Positions 1-8,546 of a stretch of DNA of 33,996 nt are shown in pieces (the first letter of the stretch is position 1; every line of letters begins with the position of its first letter). Below the pieces are notes generated by a model. It did no database searches, had not been told where the DNA came from, and saw only the letters and a list, made by a program, of their open reading frames with translations. The position numbers and the translations under genes were made by a program. Source of the stretch: Nitrososphaerales archaeon (GTDB lineage Archaea; Thermoproteota; Nitrososphaeria; Nitrososphaerales; CADDZS01); the NCBI GenBank assembly GCA_030043455.1, contig JASHXQ010000040.1:1-33996 (forward strand). Reading direction: 5' to 3'.

Positions 1-341
1 AGCAGAACCACGCCTAGTGCAGCCAAGCCACGCAGGCCTGCAAGTCTAGGATCGTAATGAGTGGATGCCCGTGCTACTTTAATGAATCTTAAGATGAAAT
101 TCGGAAAAAAGGTGATTAAAGCTAGAGTGGTAACACCGACAGATACGAAGACGAGTTGTCTTGCTTGAAGTATGAGAGAAGTGTAAAGGTTAAGCTCGGC
201 CGGGTTGTACGTAGTAATCCTTGGAAACGTTAGAAATAGGATAAAATAGTAAATTCCAGCTACGAGGAGGATCCCCGCTGCGCCCAAAAGTCCGTACTTT
301 ATTACTTGTGGAGATTTGAGGAGATATCCTCCTAATTTCAA
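1..341 (-). CDS. Partial membrane protein (5' end only, runs off the left edge)
   Basis: Translating the minus strand from about 341 gives an open frame of about 113 codons that continues beyond the window. It begins near a TTG codon (NLGLKLGGYLLKS follows shortly after an in-frame TAG at about 374). I see two hydrophobic stretches likely to span the membrane: about residues 17-36 (YGLLGAAGILLVAGIYYFIL) and about residues 60-85 (LVFVSVGVTTLALITFF). A polar, positively charged stretch follows (RFIKVARASTHYDP), then a third hydrophobic start. No family is recognised. The start codon is uncertain because the frame contains no ATG. It could be a transporter or permease subunit, but the sequence shown does not decide this. 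Confidence 0.5.
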   Translation of the reverse strand, partial: MKLGGYLLKSPQVIKYGLLGAAGILLVAGIYYFILFLTFPRITTYNPAELNLYTSLILQARQLVFVSVGVTTLALITFFPNFILRFIKVARASTHYDPRLAGLRGLAALGVVL

Positions 342-729
342 TCCCAGATTTTTAGGGATTAAACAGGGCTAGAAATTAACTCCCTATAGAGAATTATTGA
401 ATGATGAGAGGCAGAGTTTGTCACGCCATAGCTCAGACAAGATAAAAGAAAACGAGTCGAAAAACGCCTGTTTGGGAATTCTCGGATTTCACAGCTCTGA
501 TAGGCGGCTTGGAGCTCTCCAAAGTTTGGGGCGCTATCGTGCCCGAAGTCAAACGCTTTTGGGAGATCCTTCGAATCAGGTGGATTATCCAACCCCGGAT
601 CCATGTCGTTAGTTGTTCAATCAAGTGATATCTATTTGGGAGATTCGTTGAACTGTAAGGCAGATTGCTCTTCTGACTCGCACAAATCTTTAGGAATGCG
701 GAGCAAGAATAGTTTCAAGTCTCCCTAGC
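342..729. other. Intergenic region with no gene seen
   Basis: About 390 bases between the left membrane protein and the phosphotriesterase-family gene. Short open frames exist on both strands but overlap each other, lack family motifs and have low-complexity or improbable composition. A TTCGAATC string near 560 resembles a tRNA T-loop, but its flanks do not pair and no cloverleaf is visible. Promoters for both flanking genes must lie here, but I cannot place a clear TATA box in front of either. Confidence 0.4.
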
Positions 730-1749
730 ATGTTCGCTCAAAGTGTCCTCGGAAGAGTGCCTGAGGATAAGCTTGGAATCACTCTTTGCCACGAACATAT
801 CTTTGATGATCTCCGAAGTTATTTCGATCCGAGCCATCAGAAAGAAGATTTTTCCAAAGTTAATGGGGCCAATGCCGAAAAAATCAGACTCGATCCTATC
901 TCAAGCAAGGATAATCTCCTCTTGTCCGATTTGGATCTAGCTATTGATGAGCTCTCTTTTTTCACAAAACTGGGTGGACGAACTATCGTCGAATGCTCAC
1001 CCATCGGCGTCGGACGTAATTTAGACCAGCTGAGGATGGTAAGTAAAGCTCTCAATCTAAACATCATCGCAGGCACTGGATTCTACATAGATTCATTTCA
1101 TCCCCCCTATGTTGCTACTAAAACAGAGACCGAGCTCGCCGAAATTTTTACTTCAGAAATTCGCGACGGGATAGGGGAGCAAAGATCAAAGTGCGGGATG
1201 ATTGGAGAGATAGGAACTGGTTCGCCTGTAACAGAGAATGAGAAGAAGGTTCTGAGAGCCGCGGTTGAATCACAGAGAAGAACGGGAGCTCCGATAACCA
1301 TCCACACCTGGAGCTTTTCAAAACAAGTACAAAACACAGTGAAGCTCCTTCAAGACGAAGGAGCTACCCTGGAAAAAGTCGTCTTGGGACATATCGACTA
1401 CTCAGGACAGGATCCAGAATATCACTCCCTGCTTGCCAAATCCGGATGCTTTCTGGGCTTTGACAATTTTGGATCTGGAACCCAGAATGGAGAGTGGGCC
1501 GCTGGTCGCCCCACCGACGACAAGAGAGTCACTTCCGTAATCGAACTTGTCAAAAGAGGCTTCATTTCCCAGATTTTGATTTCCCAAGATATCTCTTTCA
1601 AGACCTCTTTGAGACGATTTGGTGGTCAGGGCTATGATCACATTCTCAGAGCTGTAGTTCCAAGGCTAAAACGCGGAGGATTGAATGACGAACAGCTTTT
1701 CACGATCCTGGAGGAAAATCCCAAAAGGCTTCTTAGTTTCCTTGGTTAA
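730..1749 (+). CDS. Phosphotriesterase-family metal-dependent hydrolase (PHP-like)
   Basis: A 339-aa amidohydrolase-superfamily TIM barrel of the phosphotriesterase family. Visible metal-site residues are His21 and His23 (TLCHEH), Glu160 (GMIGEIG) at the bridging position, His192 (ITIHTW), His221 (VLGHID) and Asp287 (ISQD). True phosphotriesterases and lactonases such as SsoPox carry a carboxylated lysine at the bridge. A glutamate there is known from the PHP (phosphotriesterase homology protein) branch, so a paraoxonase activity is unlikely. Hydrolysis of a lactone, ester or amide is the reasonable expectation, but the substrate is unknown. Length is normal for the family and the ATG start gives the usual short N-terminal strand before HxH. 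It converges on the MmgE/PrpD operon. Confidence 0.87.
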   Translation: MFAQSVLGRVPEDKLGITLCHEHIFDDLRSYFDPSHQKEDFSKVNGANAEKIRLDPISSKDNLLLSDLDLAIDELSFFTKLGGRTIVECSPIGVGRNLDQLRMVSKALNLNIIAGTGFYIDSFHPPYVATKTETELAEIFTSEIRDGIGEQRSKCGMIGEIGTGSPVTENEKKVLRAAVESQRRTGAPITIHTWSFSKQVQNTVKLLQDEGATLEKVVLGHIDYSGQDPEYHSLLAKSGCFLGFDNFGSGTQNGEWAAGRPTDDKRVTSVIELVKRGFISQILISQDISFKTSLRRFGGQGYDHILRAVVPRLKRGGLNDEQLFTILEENPKRLLSFLG

Positions 1750-1810
1750 CATCAAGGAGCGGACAAAGTCTCTACTCAAGATAGTTGGCCTCTGATCGCC
1801 GAACCAGGTA

Positions 1811-3166
1811 CTAGGAGACCGTTAGTGTTCCTACGAGATCTTTCAGGTTACCTAATTTGTCCAACTCGAGGACCTCGCGGATGGAACGATGGACCTGTTC
1901 CTCATCAAGAATTCCGGAAGCACACTCTTCATATTTCTTTACAAGGTTTTCATCGCCGATAGGATTTCTCGGACTCCCCTGTGGATTCTCACATACAAGT
2001 GAAAACCTATGATTATCGTGCGTGGTTATGGTAACGGCCGCCCCCATACTGCCGTGAGCGAAAAAGCGGTCATTGGATCTTAATTCCGTTTTATTTTCAA
2101 GATCCAGTACATTCTCGCGCCTCGTTAGAGTGTCTTCAAAATCAGAGATCGATACTCGGCCTCGGAGTAGGGCAATAGCGGCGCAATACTGCCCACTGAA
2201 TTTTCCCTCTAGACCGGTCTTTGGCTGGCTGTAGCTGAGGACATTTGTATTGAGTGAAGAAACCTCAATTTCGATCCTGGAAACATCTTTTGCTTTCAGG
2301 GAATGATCCTTCGCTAATCGGATCACAGAATCAATAATCGCGTGGGTAGCTGCGCACGAGGGATAGGGCTTGACGGTAATTCCGCCCACATGCGAAAATC
2401 CTGTGTCAATATGAAGGCTATTTTCCGGATTAGCCCGAGCCATTGCAGCCAGAAATCCATTGTCCCCCTCCAGAATACTTGCCGAAGAGGTGAGACCCTT
2501 CTTAGCTAAACGTGCCGCGATGATACCATTTCTAGCTGCCAGCCCGGCGTGCAAAGGTTTTGTCATAGTTCCAAAATTACTTCTCAGCCCCGAGGCCATT
2601 GAGGCAGCTATGCCAAGAGCTTGAATCATTTCGCGATTATTGAGCCCCAGCAGTTTTCCAGAGGCACAAGCTGTTCCTAGGACTCCAATGGTCGACGTCG
2701 TGTGAAAACCCAGATCATAGTGGGCGGGATTGGCGACGCTCCCCATCCAACCAAGCACTTCTACTCCCACAACATAGGCAGTAAGAAGTTCTTTTCCCGG
2801 GACGTCTCTTGGCAGAGCCTCGGCAGTACCAAAGATGGAGGGCACGACGGTAGCGGAGGGATGACCTAAGAGAGATCTCCCGAGCATCGCATCGTCATAG
2901 TCCATGGCATGCGCGGAAGTTCCATTAACAAGAGCGGCTTCATGGCTCGGGGATTTCAAATGATGGCCGAGGATGGTAGACTGCGGTCTGCCGCCGGACT
3001 CCTCCACAAAGTCCAGTACAATCCCGGACACTGGTTCCCTTGAACCGGCAAGCGCGACGCCCAACGTATCCAAGATTCTACGTTTTGCAAGTTCAATAAC
3101 TCTAGACGGGATATTAGCAAATTCTGTCTCGAGTACAAAATTAGCTACTTCTTGAGTCAGGCTCAA
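1811..3166 (-). CDS. MmgE/PrpD family protein (copy 1)
   Basis: A 451-aa MmgE/PrpD protein, the fold of 2-methylcitrate dehydratase (PrpD) and cis-aconitate decarboxylase. The N-terminus (LAKRRILDTLGVALAG) is typical, as is the conserved NGTSAHAMDYDD segment around residue 81 followed by GHPSATVVPS. The C-terminal lid domain is present (VKPYPSCAATHAIID, about residue 263, and SGQYCAAIALL, about residue 325). The TTG start at 3166 fits the family N-terminus and has a GGTGA Shine-Dalgarno-like motif upstream (about 3175-3181). It follows copy 2 by 23 bases and is probably co-transcribed. No other methylcitrate-cycle gene is present, so dehydration or decarboxylation of a carboxylic acid is all that can be said. 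Confidence 0.88.
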   Translation of the reverse strand: MSLTQEVANFVLETEFANIPSRVIELAKRRILDTLGVALAGSREPVSGIVLDFVEESGGRPQSTILGHHLKSPSHEAALVNGTSAHAMDYDDAMLGRSLLGHPSATVVPSIFGTAEALPRDVPGKELLTAYVVGVEVLGWMGSVANPAHYDLGFHTTSTIGVLGTACASGKLLGLNNREMIQALGIAASMASGLRSNFGTMTKPLHAGLAARNGIIAARLAKKGLTSSASILEGDNGFLAAMARANPENSLHIDTGFSHVGGITVKPYPSCAATHAIIDSVIRLAKDHSLKAKDVSRIEIEVSSLNTNVLSYSQPKTGLEGKFSGQYCAAIALLRGRVSISDFEDTLTRRENVLDLENKTELRSNDRFFAHGSMGAAVTITTHDNHRFSLVCENPQGSPRNPIGDENLVKKYEECASGILDEEQVHRSIREVLELDKLGNLKDLVGTLTVS

Positions 3167-3189
3167 AAGATCACTTTCACCAATACTCC

Positions 3190-4665
3190 CTAAACTGATC
3201 TCTCTTCATTGATCACTTTGAAGATCTGAGTACAGTCTTCCAAGCGATCCAGATTCTCAATCGTTTTTACGATCAGAGACTGAGTTTGAGGTGAAAGTAT
3301 CCCTTTGGTATTCATGATAAACTTGTTCTTGACGTCATCAAACGTACCTGGATTTTCCTTCGTACCTCTTGCGTAACAGCTCTCTTTGAAAGTTTTATTC
3401 CCTGACTTCACCCATACCTCTGCGTAAGCGTGCTGGGGCCAGCTAGGAGGGTCCTCATCGTTCCTATATCGGTAAGAGACTTTCCGGGCGAGTTTGAGGA
3501 TTGAAGCGTCGTGAATAGCGTCCTCCGTAAAGTCATCGTGATCTAACTTGCCCTTGATTAGGGCAGCCGAGACGGGATAGGGATAGGTCAGCTTGGCAGA
3601 GTAGCTAGAGCCGGGCTTCCACTTGGTCTTGACAGGCTCGCAGATCAAATATCTGAGAGATTTGGGAACTCTCAGAACGATGGTAGTTATTTTTTCGGGA
3701 TCGATCTCTCTACTACCATTCAAGCTCACGGCACACTCAACAAAAGCCTGCATCGCATACCCACAAGGATAGAATTTCAAGGTAAGATCCAGGGTCCTCC
3801 AGCTAGTCAACAGATTTTTGACTACTTGGTTGTATGGTACTTTCAAACCGTGGGCATGAGCAAAGTAAAACCCATGTCTTCCTTCCAGAATGGTGTGATC
3901 CGTACTGAAGCCTTGCTTGGCTAGCGTCGAGCAGACGATGCCAATTAGGGCGGCCCAGCCGGGCTGAATTCTTTTGCTCCACGATTCCTGATCCTTCCCA
4001 AAAGTCCACCCCTCGGTCGTTCCCGAAGCCATGCTCCCGGCAATGGACATTGCATCTGCCATCTTTTTACTGTCCAGTCCAACGGCACGAGAAACTCCAG
4101 CCGCGGCCCCAAAAGCCCCACAGACCGATGTGGGATGAAAACCATTGAGATGAAGTATGTTCGGAGCTACGGACCCAATCCTGCAGGAGACCTCCATGGA
4201 TACTAGAATGGAATTGATGAGGGCAGGACCATCAGCGTGTAATGTCTCGCAAATTGCAAGGGCACTTGCGACCGAAAAAGAACTCGGGTGGACAATTGAG
4301 CTGGGATCAGTGTCGTCAAAATCTATACCATGGATCAAACTACCATTAAGAAAGGCTGCTAGGGTCGGACTCGTCTTAAGCTTCTTAGTGCTGATGACAG
4401 AGCATTTCACGGCATCATGAGCGCTTTGCATTTCTTCAGCAAAATGAAACAGAGATACCGCATAGTCTAATCTGGAGGAGTACAGGGCAATCCCGAGCGA
4501 GTCCAGCAAATGTATTTTCACCATTTGCTCTAACTCCTTGGCTGAGGTCGTCTTTCTATAGTCTAGCGAGCTCGCAAAATCTGCAAGATTCTCAATGAGA
4601 GTTGGCATTTCGAGTTTTATGAGCGAGTTTTTGCGATTGGAAACATAAATGTCTTGTTTGCTCAA
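3190..4665 (-). CDS. MmgE/PrpD family protein (copy 2)
   Basis: A 491-aa MmgE/PrpD protein, upstream in the same operon as copy 1 but clearly diverged from it. The signature NGSLIHGIDFDDTDP is followed by VHPSSFSVASA, and the C-terminal half has KFYPCGYAMQAFVE and SYSAKLTYPYPVSAALIKG. It is about 40 residues longer than copy 1, partly at the N-terminus (about 20 residues before MPTLIENLADFASSL). The TTG at 4665 lies about 25 bases downstream of an AATTAAAAC box on the minus strand, consistent with a leaderless message. A later in-frame ATG (residue 20) is the alternative start. Substrate unknown. Two different copies side by side suggest either two substrates or a heteromer. Confidence 0.86.
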   Translation of the reverse strand: MSKQDIYVSNRKNSLIKLEMPTLIENLADFASSLDYRKTTSAKELEQMVKIHLLDSLGIALYSSRLDYAVSLFHFAEEMQSAHDAVKCSVISTKKLKTSPTLAAFLNGSLIHGIDFDDTDPSSIVHPSSFSVASALAICETLHADGPALINSILVSMEVSCRIGSVAPNILHLNGFHPTSVCGAFGAAAGVSRAVGLDSKKMADAMSIAGSMASGTTEGWTFGKDQESWSKRIQPGWAALIGIVCSTLAKQGFSTDHTILEGRHGFYFAHAHGLKVPYNQVVKNLLTSWRTLDLTLKFYPCGYAMQAFVECAVSLNGSREIDPEKITTIVLRVPKSLRYLICEPVKTKWKPGSSYSAKLTYPYPVSAALIKGKLDHDDFTEDAIHDASILKLARKVSYRYRNDEDPPSWPQHAYAEVWVKSGNKTFKESCYARGTKENPGTFDDVKNKFIMNTKGILSPQTQSLIVKTIENLDRLEDCTQIFKVINEERSV

Positions 4666-4709
4666 ACGAAGGAAGAGGAGTACGGTTTTAATTTCTGAAA
4701 GGAAGGATC

Positions 4710-5661
4710 ATGCCGAAGCTTCAAACGGGGTGTCCCAAAAATACTAGCCCAGAAAAGAAAATTAGTTCTTGCCACGGATAAACCGACGGAACACGCTTAT
4801 GCACAGTGCGATAATTTGCGCCAGATCATCTCAGATCGTTCGAAGGAAATCGAAGTTTCACTTGTGCCCGGGTACTCAACCATCCACTGCCTGCCCTATC
4901 TTTCTGAAAATGCAGATCTCGGATTCATCAAGAATTTTGAAATCTTCCTCGCCAGCAAGGCGGAATATCCCTATGCGAAAGTGTACTCCAATATTCGCGC
5001 CATTATGAATATTGGCTCACGTGGAGGAGTGTTTCACTTTGGGTTGGATTCCACTCTCGGCATCGACAGTTTTCAAGAAATAGCGAAGACCCGATTCCCT
5101 CTCAGCTTGGTGGTTCCCGAACCCGCAGCATCAAGCTATCACATGACCCGCTTCGCCCTAGAAGCCTATGGCATAACCTTCGAGAAAATATTCGAATGGG
5201 GAGGAAGGGTCACGATAGAGCTGGGGGGCAGGGCTCACCTGCTAGGAGTTGCGATGATGAAAGGAGGAACCGCCAATGCGATCAGCGGCTCGGATTATTA
5301 TCCTTCTACCTGGGTTTCTGAAACTGCAAATGAGAAAAACATCAAACTCCTTTCGATGGAAGAAGAAGCGATCTACCAGGTTTGTAAGAAGTATGGACTG
5401 GTGAAATGTTTCATTCCCAAGGATGCCTATCCTTTCCTGCGGAACGATGTCCTCTCTTTCAAGGACGTTGACATTATCGCCACCAAGACTAGCGTTCCGG
5501 ACGAACAGATCTACGAGTTTACCAAGACGATCTGTGAGTCTGCAGACCGAGTTCGAGCTCTCCCTGCGGATCGCTTCTTTGATCCGACCACTGCCTGGCA
5601 GAATATTGGACCCCTTCATCCCGGGGCCGAGAAATACTATAGTGAAATGGGCTACATCTAG
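4710..5661 (+). CDS. TAXI-family (TRAP-type) solute-binding protein, 5' end frameshifted or unusual start
   Basis: The C-terminal 280 residues match the TAXI family of TRAP transporter binding proteins: a RAIMNIGSRGGVFHFG segment, SSYHMTRFALEAYGITFEKI, and the closing LHPGAEKYYSEMGY motif, like the usual LHPGA-x-x-Y-Y-x-E-x-G ending. The first in-frame canonical start is a TTG at 4816, but the expected first beta strand (KLVLATDKPTEHAYAQ) lies upstream in the same frame back to a stop at 4696. An ATG at 4710 with a strong Shine-Dalgarno-like AAGGAAGG is one frame off, and one surplus base in GGGG (4727-4730) or AAAAA (4737-4741) would join them. Joined, the protein is about 316 aa. There is no signal peptide or lipobox and no DctM/DctQ permease nearby, so it may be an intracellular ligand sensor or an orphan. 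Confidence 0.68.
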
Positions 5662-5675
5662 TCGCGATGAGCCTT

Positions 5676-6626
5676 CTAGAAACTCGTCTGCATAGAACCC
5701 AGATCGCTCACGACTTTCTTTAGATTTGTAGGACTTGAGACGATGAAAATAGTTACCCCGAGCTTCTGGAATGTCTCTATCCTCTTTTCCAGATCCTTGG
5801 CGTTACCCACAACACAGAGAGAATCAGCCACTTCATCGCTGAGGGTTTGCTTCCCCTCTCGAATCAACTTAGCGATGACAGGGTCAAACCCACTTCTTTC
5901 TAATAGCACCTCTCCTATACCAGGAATAGAGATGTATCTCATGATTACCATTTTTGCCGACCAGAGGCCTTGGCGATGGTCCTCGGTGGGGATGTAGGTA
6001 AGTGCAGCAGCTATCCCGAAGTTATCGACTTTCTGTTGCTGGGAAAGTAGTTTTGTGACATATTCTACGAAATTTTCCGATGAGCAGTTGGAAAGAAAAA
6101 TACCATTGCCGTATTGTGCGGAGAATTTTATCGCATTATCTCTGATCGCCGGGACGTAGATGGGGATATTGTATTTCTTCGAAGCCTGTAGCTTGATGCG
6201 CTGTAACGAAAAGAACTTTCCCTCCAAAGAAGCTTCCTGTCCCTGAGTTAGGGCCTTGGTGATCTGAACCACCTCTTTAAGTCGTGACAGCGTTGAAATA
6301 TCATCTACTCCCATCAGCTCTAGAGAATCCCCCGCTCCTGTTCCCAGCCCAAGGATGAATTTCCCTGCTGTCGCTTCAGTAGCGGTGATCGCCGCCATCG
6401 CGACCGTTATGGGATGTCTCGAATATTGATTCACCGAATTGGCCAGAAAATGGATGTCTTGGACTTTTTGCGAAAGTAGGCTGACCGACGCGAACACGTC
6501 ATTGGATGAGAGCCCGATGTGCTCTGCAATCGCTACCCCAAACAATCCCACCCGTTCAGCTTCGCGAGTCAGATCGATCTCATTTTCGATGGGAGTTTGA
6601 TTACCCAGTCCGACAACAAATTTCAT
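5676..6626 (-). CDS. LLM-class oxidoreductase (F420/FMN-dependent, methylene-H4MPT reductase-like)
   Basis: A 316-aa luciferase-like monooxygenase-family TIM barrel. Typical features are the N-terminal strand MKFVVGLGNQ, AERVGLFGVAIAEH, the TATEATAGKFILGLGTG segment and the C-terminal VVGNAKDLEKRIETFQKLGV. The spacing resembles archaeal methylene-tetrahydromethanopterin reductase (Mer) and related F420-dependent enzymes more than bacterial luciferase. I chose the ATG at 6626. A GATAATTG box centred near 6652 is about 26 bases upstream, and family members start with this strand. A TTG at 6647 would add seven residues. The enzyme transfers hydride to or from an unknown substrate. It converges on the TAXI protein gene with only 14 bases between them. 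Confidence 0.82.
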   Translation of the reverse strand: MKFVVGLGNQTPIENEIDLTREAERVGLFGVAIAEHIGLSSNDVFASVSLLSQKVQDIHFLANSVNQYSRHPITVAMAAITATEATAGKFILGLGTGAGDSLELMGVDDISTLSRLKEVVQITKALTQGQEASLEGKFFSLQRIKLQASKKYNIPIYVPAIRDNAIKFSAQYGNGIFLSNCSSENFVEYVTKLLSQQQKVDNFGIAAALTYIPTEDHRQGLWSAKMVIMRYISIPGIGEVLLERSGFDPVIAKLIREGKQTLSDEVADSLCVVGNAKDLEKRIETFQKLGVTIFIVSSPTNLKKVVSDLGSMQTSF

Positions 6627-6788
6627 GCTTATTTTCTTAATCCTCAATTATCCCAGCAGTGAGTACTCGGAGCGTGTTCGAATTAGATTGGATTTTATTT
6701 TTGTATTGCGATCGCACGAGTTGTGATAACAAATCCTTTCCCGAACTCTCGCGATTAAGTAAATTAGGAGTCTCATTCCGCAGAGGGA

Positions 6789-6796
6789 TTAAATAT
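6789..6796 (+). promoter_or_regulatory. TATA-like box for the class V PLP enzyme gene
   Basis: TTAAATAT about 35 bases upstream of the ATG at 6828, with a purine-rich GAGGGA just before it that could serve as a BRE. This would give a short leader of around ten bases. It is a prediction from position and composition only. Confidence 0.45.
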
Positions 6797-6827
6797 CCGT
6801 CGCAGCTCCTCGGTTTAAGTCAACGAA

Positions 6828-8018
6828 ATGAAAGCTTCCATTGAGAGCGCGAGAGAAGATTTTCCTATCACGGAGCGTTTGACATACCTTGCCACATGTG
6901 GTTCCTCGCCAATGCCCAAGCGAGTAGCGGACGCTTCCAAGGTCTACTATGAAAAGAGAATGATGGGTGAACATGTAGATCTGGATACGATCTTCAAGAA
7001 GGGTAAGATGGAAGCAGCGAAACTAATTAACGCGACACAAGAGGAAATCGCCTTTGTAAAAGGAACTACTGAAGGCGTGAATGTAGTTGCCTCCATGCTG
7101 GACTACAGGCCGGGTGATAACATTGTCCTTTCCGACATGGAATTTACGAGCAACGTTTACCCCTGGATGAGGGCTGCAAAGCACGAAAACTTAGAGTTGC
7201 GGGTAGTCAAAACTAGAAACGACGGGATCTGGCCAGAGGATTTTCAAAAACTTGTCGATAATCACACTAGAGTTGTAGCGATAAGCCATGTCCAGATGGC
7301 AAACGGTTTCAAATGCGATTTGAAGGAAATCGCGAGGATTGCTCACGCCCATGGTGCCTACCTTGCTGTAGATGTCATTCAATCTGCCGGGGCGATGCAG
7401 GTGGATTCCAAGGATCCGGAGTTTGATTTCATGGTAGCAGGATCTCACAAATGGTTGCTGGGTCCGAGCGGCATGGGCTTTCTGTACGTGCGCAAGGATT
7501 TGATCGAGCGTTTCGAACCTGCGTTCATCGGCCCGTGGCAGGAGGATTTCGTTTACTCGTCTCCTATCGACTTTACTTTTCGATCCTACAAGCTCTCGAA
7601 CACTGCGAGAAGATTCGAACTCGGCGGACATCCCAACATCCCCAGCATCATGGGCTTTGTCGAAGCCCTGACTTACATTAACGAAATTGGGATGGCGAAT
7701 ATCCAGAGCAAGAACTGGAAGCTTTTCGAGCTAGTCATCGAAAATGCGCAGCGCCAGAGATTGAGCGTTCCTGACTGGTCCGTCCAACCGGGATATCGAT
7801 CGTCATACGTCGGGTACAAATCAGACTTGGGAGTAAAAGCAGTGAAGGAAAAGGCGGAGAAAAATGGAGTCATCGTCGCTCCGAGTCGCACCATCCTCGG
7901 AGATCGAGTCAGAATAGCTCCTGATTTCTTCTGCAACGAGGATGAGGTAGTACGCGCCATAGAACTATTAGGGCAGATCGAGCGAGGCGTCCCGATTGCC
8001 CCCGCAGCGGTTGCGTAA
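6828..8018 (+). CDS. Class V aminotransferase-fold PLP enzyme (cysteine desulfurase-like)
   Basis: A 396-aa fold-type I PLP enzyme of the class V group. Visible cofactor residues are His154 (AISHVQ), Asp182 and Gln185 (LAVDVIQ), and the Schiff-base Lys208 (AGSHKWLLGPSGMGFLYV). The GTTEGVNV motif near residue 79 contacts the phosphate. No conserved active-site cysteine loop of IscS/SufS is visible, so desulfurase activity is not implied. An aminotransferase, lyase or epimerase role (isopenicillin N epimerase-like group) is more likely. It is related to, but clearly more distant than, the pair at 13921-16419. A TATA-like box precedes it. It converges on the ureidoglycolate lyase gene. Confidence 0.85.
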   Translation: MKASIESAREDFPITERLTYLATCGSSPMPKRVADASKVYYEKRMMGEHVDLDTIFKKGKMEAAKLINATQEEIAFVKGTTEGVNVVASMLDYRPGDNIVLSDMEFTSNVYPWMRAAKHENLELRVVKTRNDGIWPEDFQKLVDNHTRVVAISHVQMANGFKCDLKEIARIAHAHGAYLAVDVIQSAGAMQVDSKDPEFDFMVAGSHKWLLGPSGMGFLYVRKDLIERFEPAFIGPWQEDFVYSSPIDFTFRSYKLSNTARRFELGGHPNIPSIMGFVEALTYINEIGMANIQSKNWKLFELVIENAQRQRLSVPDWSVQPGYRSSYVGYKSDLGVKAVKEKAEKNGVIVAPSRTILGDRVRIAPDFFCNEDEVVRAIELLGQIERGVPIAPAAVA

Positions 8019-8028
8019 AGCTGCGTTC

Positions 8029-8496
8029 CTAGATCGACAATCGACCGCTGATCCCGTATTTCCCCCTGAGGTTGATTTTGGCAGTCTGATCCGGCTCTTC
8101 TATTTTCACACTGCAAAAGACGATCATTTTAGATTCCGGAGGGGCGAGCGGAAAGCGATCGTGGACGTGCCAGACCTTTTCCTTTAGGACTATTGCTTTT
8201 GATCCACCGATAATGAAAGCGCGCATCCGGTCCAAGTCCGGAAAGTCATCAGGAGTACTTGGCGCCACGATTACTGCAAAGGGGTTCGTGTCCATGGAGA
8301 TGAATCCCTGCCTGCCGGTGTGCTTTTCCATGCTATCAAATTTGAAATCCTGATAGGGTCGGGTGACATAGTTCATGTGGAGCATCCCTCCCCCGAAATC
8401 AAAGCGAGAGATCTTGAAATCAAATCCGATCACGTCTCCAAAGGGTGAAAAAGCCTCTGCATTCAAGGACTCGAGTCTCACAGTTTTTTCTTGCAT
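8029..8496 (-). CDS. allA: Ureidoglycolate lyase (AllA family)
   Basis: A protein of about 155 aa matching the ureidoglycolate lyase family, which splits ureidoglycolate to glyoxylate and urea at the end of purine/allantoin breakdown. Recognisable segments are LNAEAFSPFGDVIGF at the N-terminus, GRQGFISMDTNPFAVIVAPS in the middle and KAIVLKEKVWHVHDRFPL, which carries the conserved His of the small double-stranded beta-helix. Length is normal. A TTG at 8505 would add three residues and lies about 26 bases downstream of a GGAATAATAAC TATA-like box (8526-8536). I list the ATG at 8496. No allantoinase or allantoicase gene is in the window, so the source of ureidoglycolate or a related ureide is not shown. 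Confidence 0.82.
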   Translation of the reverse strand: MQEKTVRLESLNAEAFSPFGDVIGFDFKISRFDFGGGMLHMNYVTRPYQDFKFDSMEKHTGRQGFISMDTNPFAVIVAPSTPDDFPDLDRMRAFIIGGSKAIVLKEKVWHVHDRFPLAPPESKMIVFCSVKIEEPDQTAKINLRGKYGISGRLSI

Positions 8497-8525
8497 TTGA
8501 TTCAACTGGTTGGGAAAACTCTCGA

Positions 8526-8536
8526 GTTATTATTCC
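8526..8536 (-). promoter_or_regulatory. TATA-like box for the ureidoglycolate lyase gene
   Basis: On the minus strand this reads GGAATAATAAC, centred about 26 bases upstream of a TTG and 35 bases upstream of the ATG start. It falls in the short gap behind the next minus-strand gene, so allA probably has its own promoter. Confidence 0.4.
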
Positions 8537-8546
8537 TTAATTTCTA

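Noticed and set aside
560..600. Possible tRNA from a TTCGAATC T-loop-like string
   Set aside because: The flanking 5-base arms do not pair, and no acceptor stem, D-arm or anticodon arm can be drawn around it.
359..624. Overlapping short open frames on both strands in the left intergenic region
   Set aside because: They overlap each other in several frames, have no recognisable motifs and no start signals.
5242..5619. 125-residue open frame on the minus strand inside the TAXI gene
   Set aside because: It is an antisense shadow of a well-supported coding region and has no motif or start signal of its own.
6828..8018. IscS/SufS cysteine desulfurase
   Set aside because: No active-site cysteine loop is visible and there are no Fe-S assembly neighbours, so only the fold-level call is kept.
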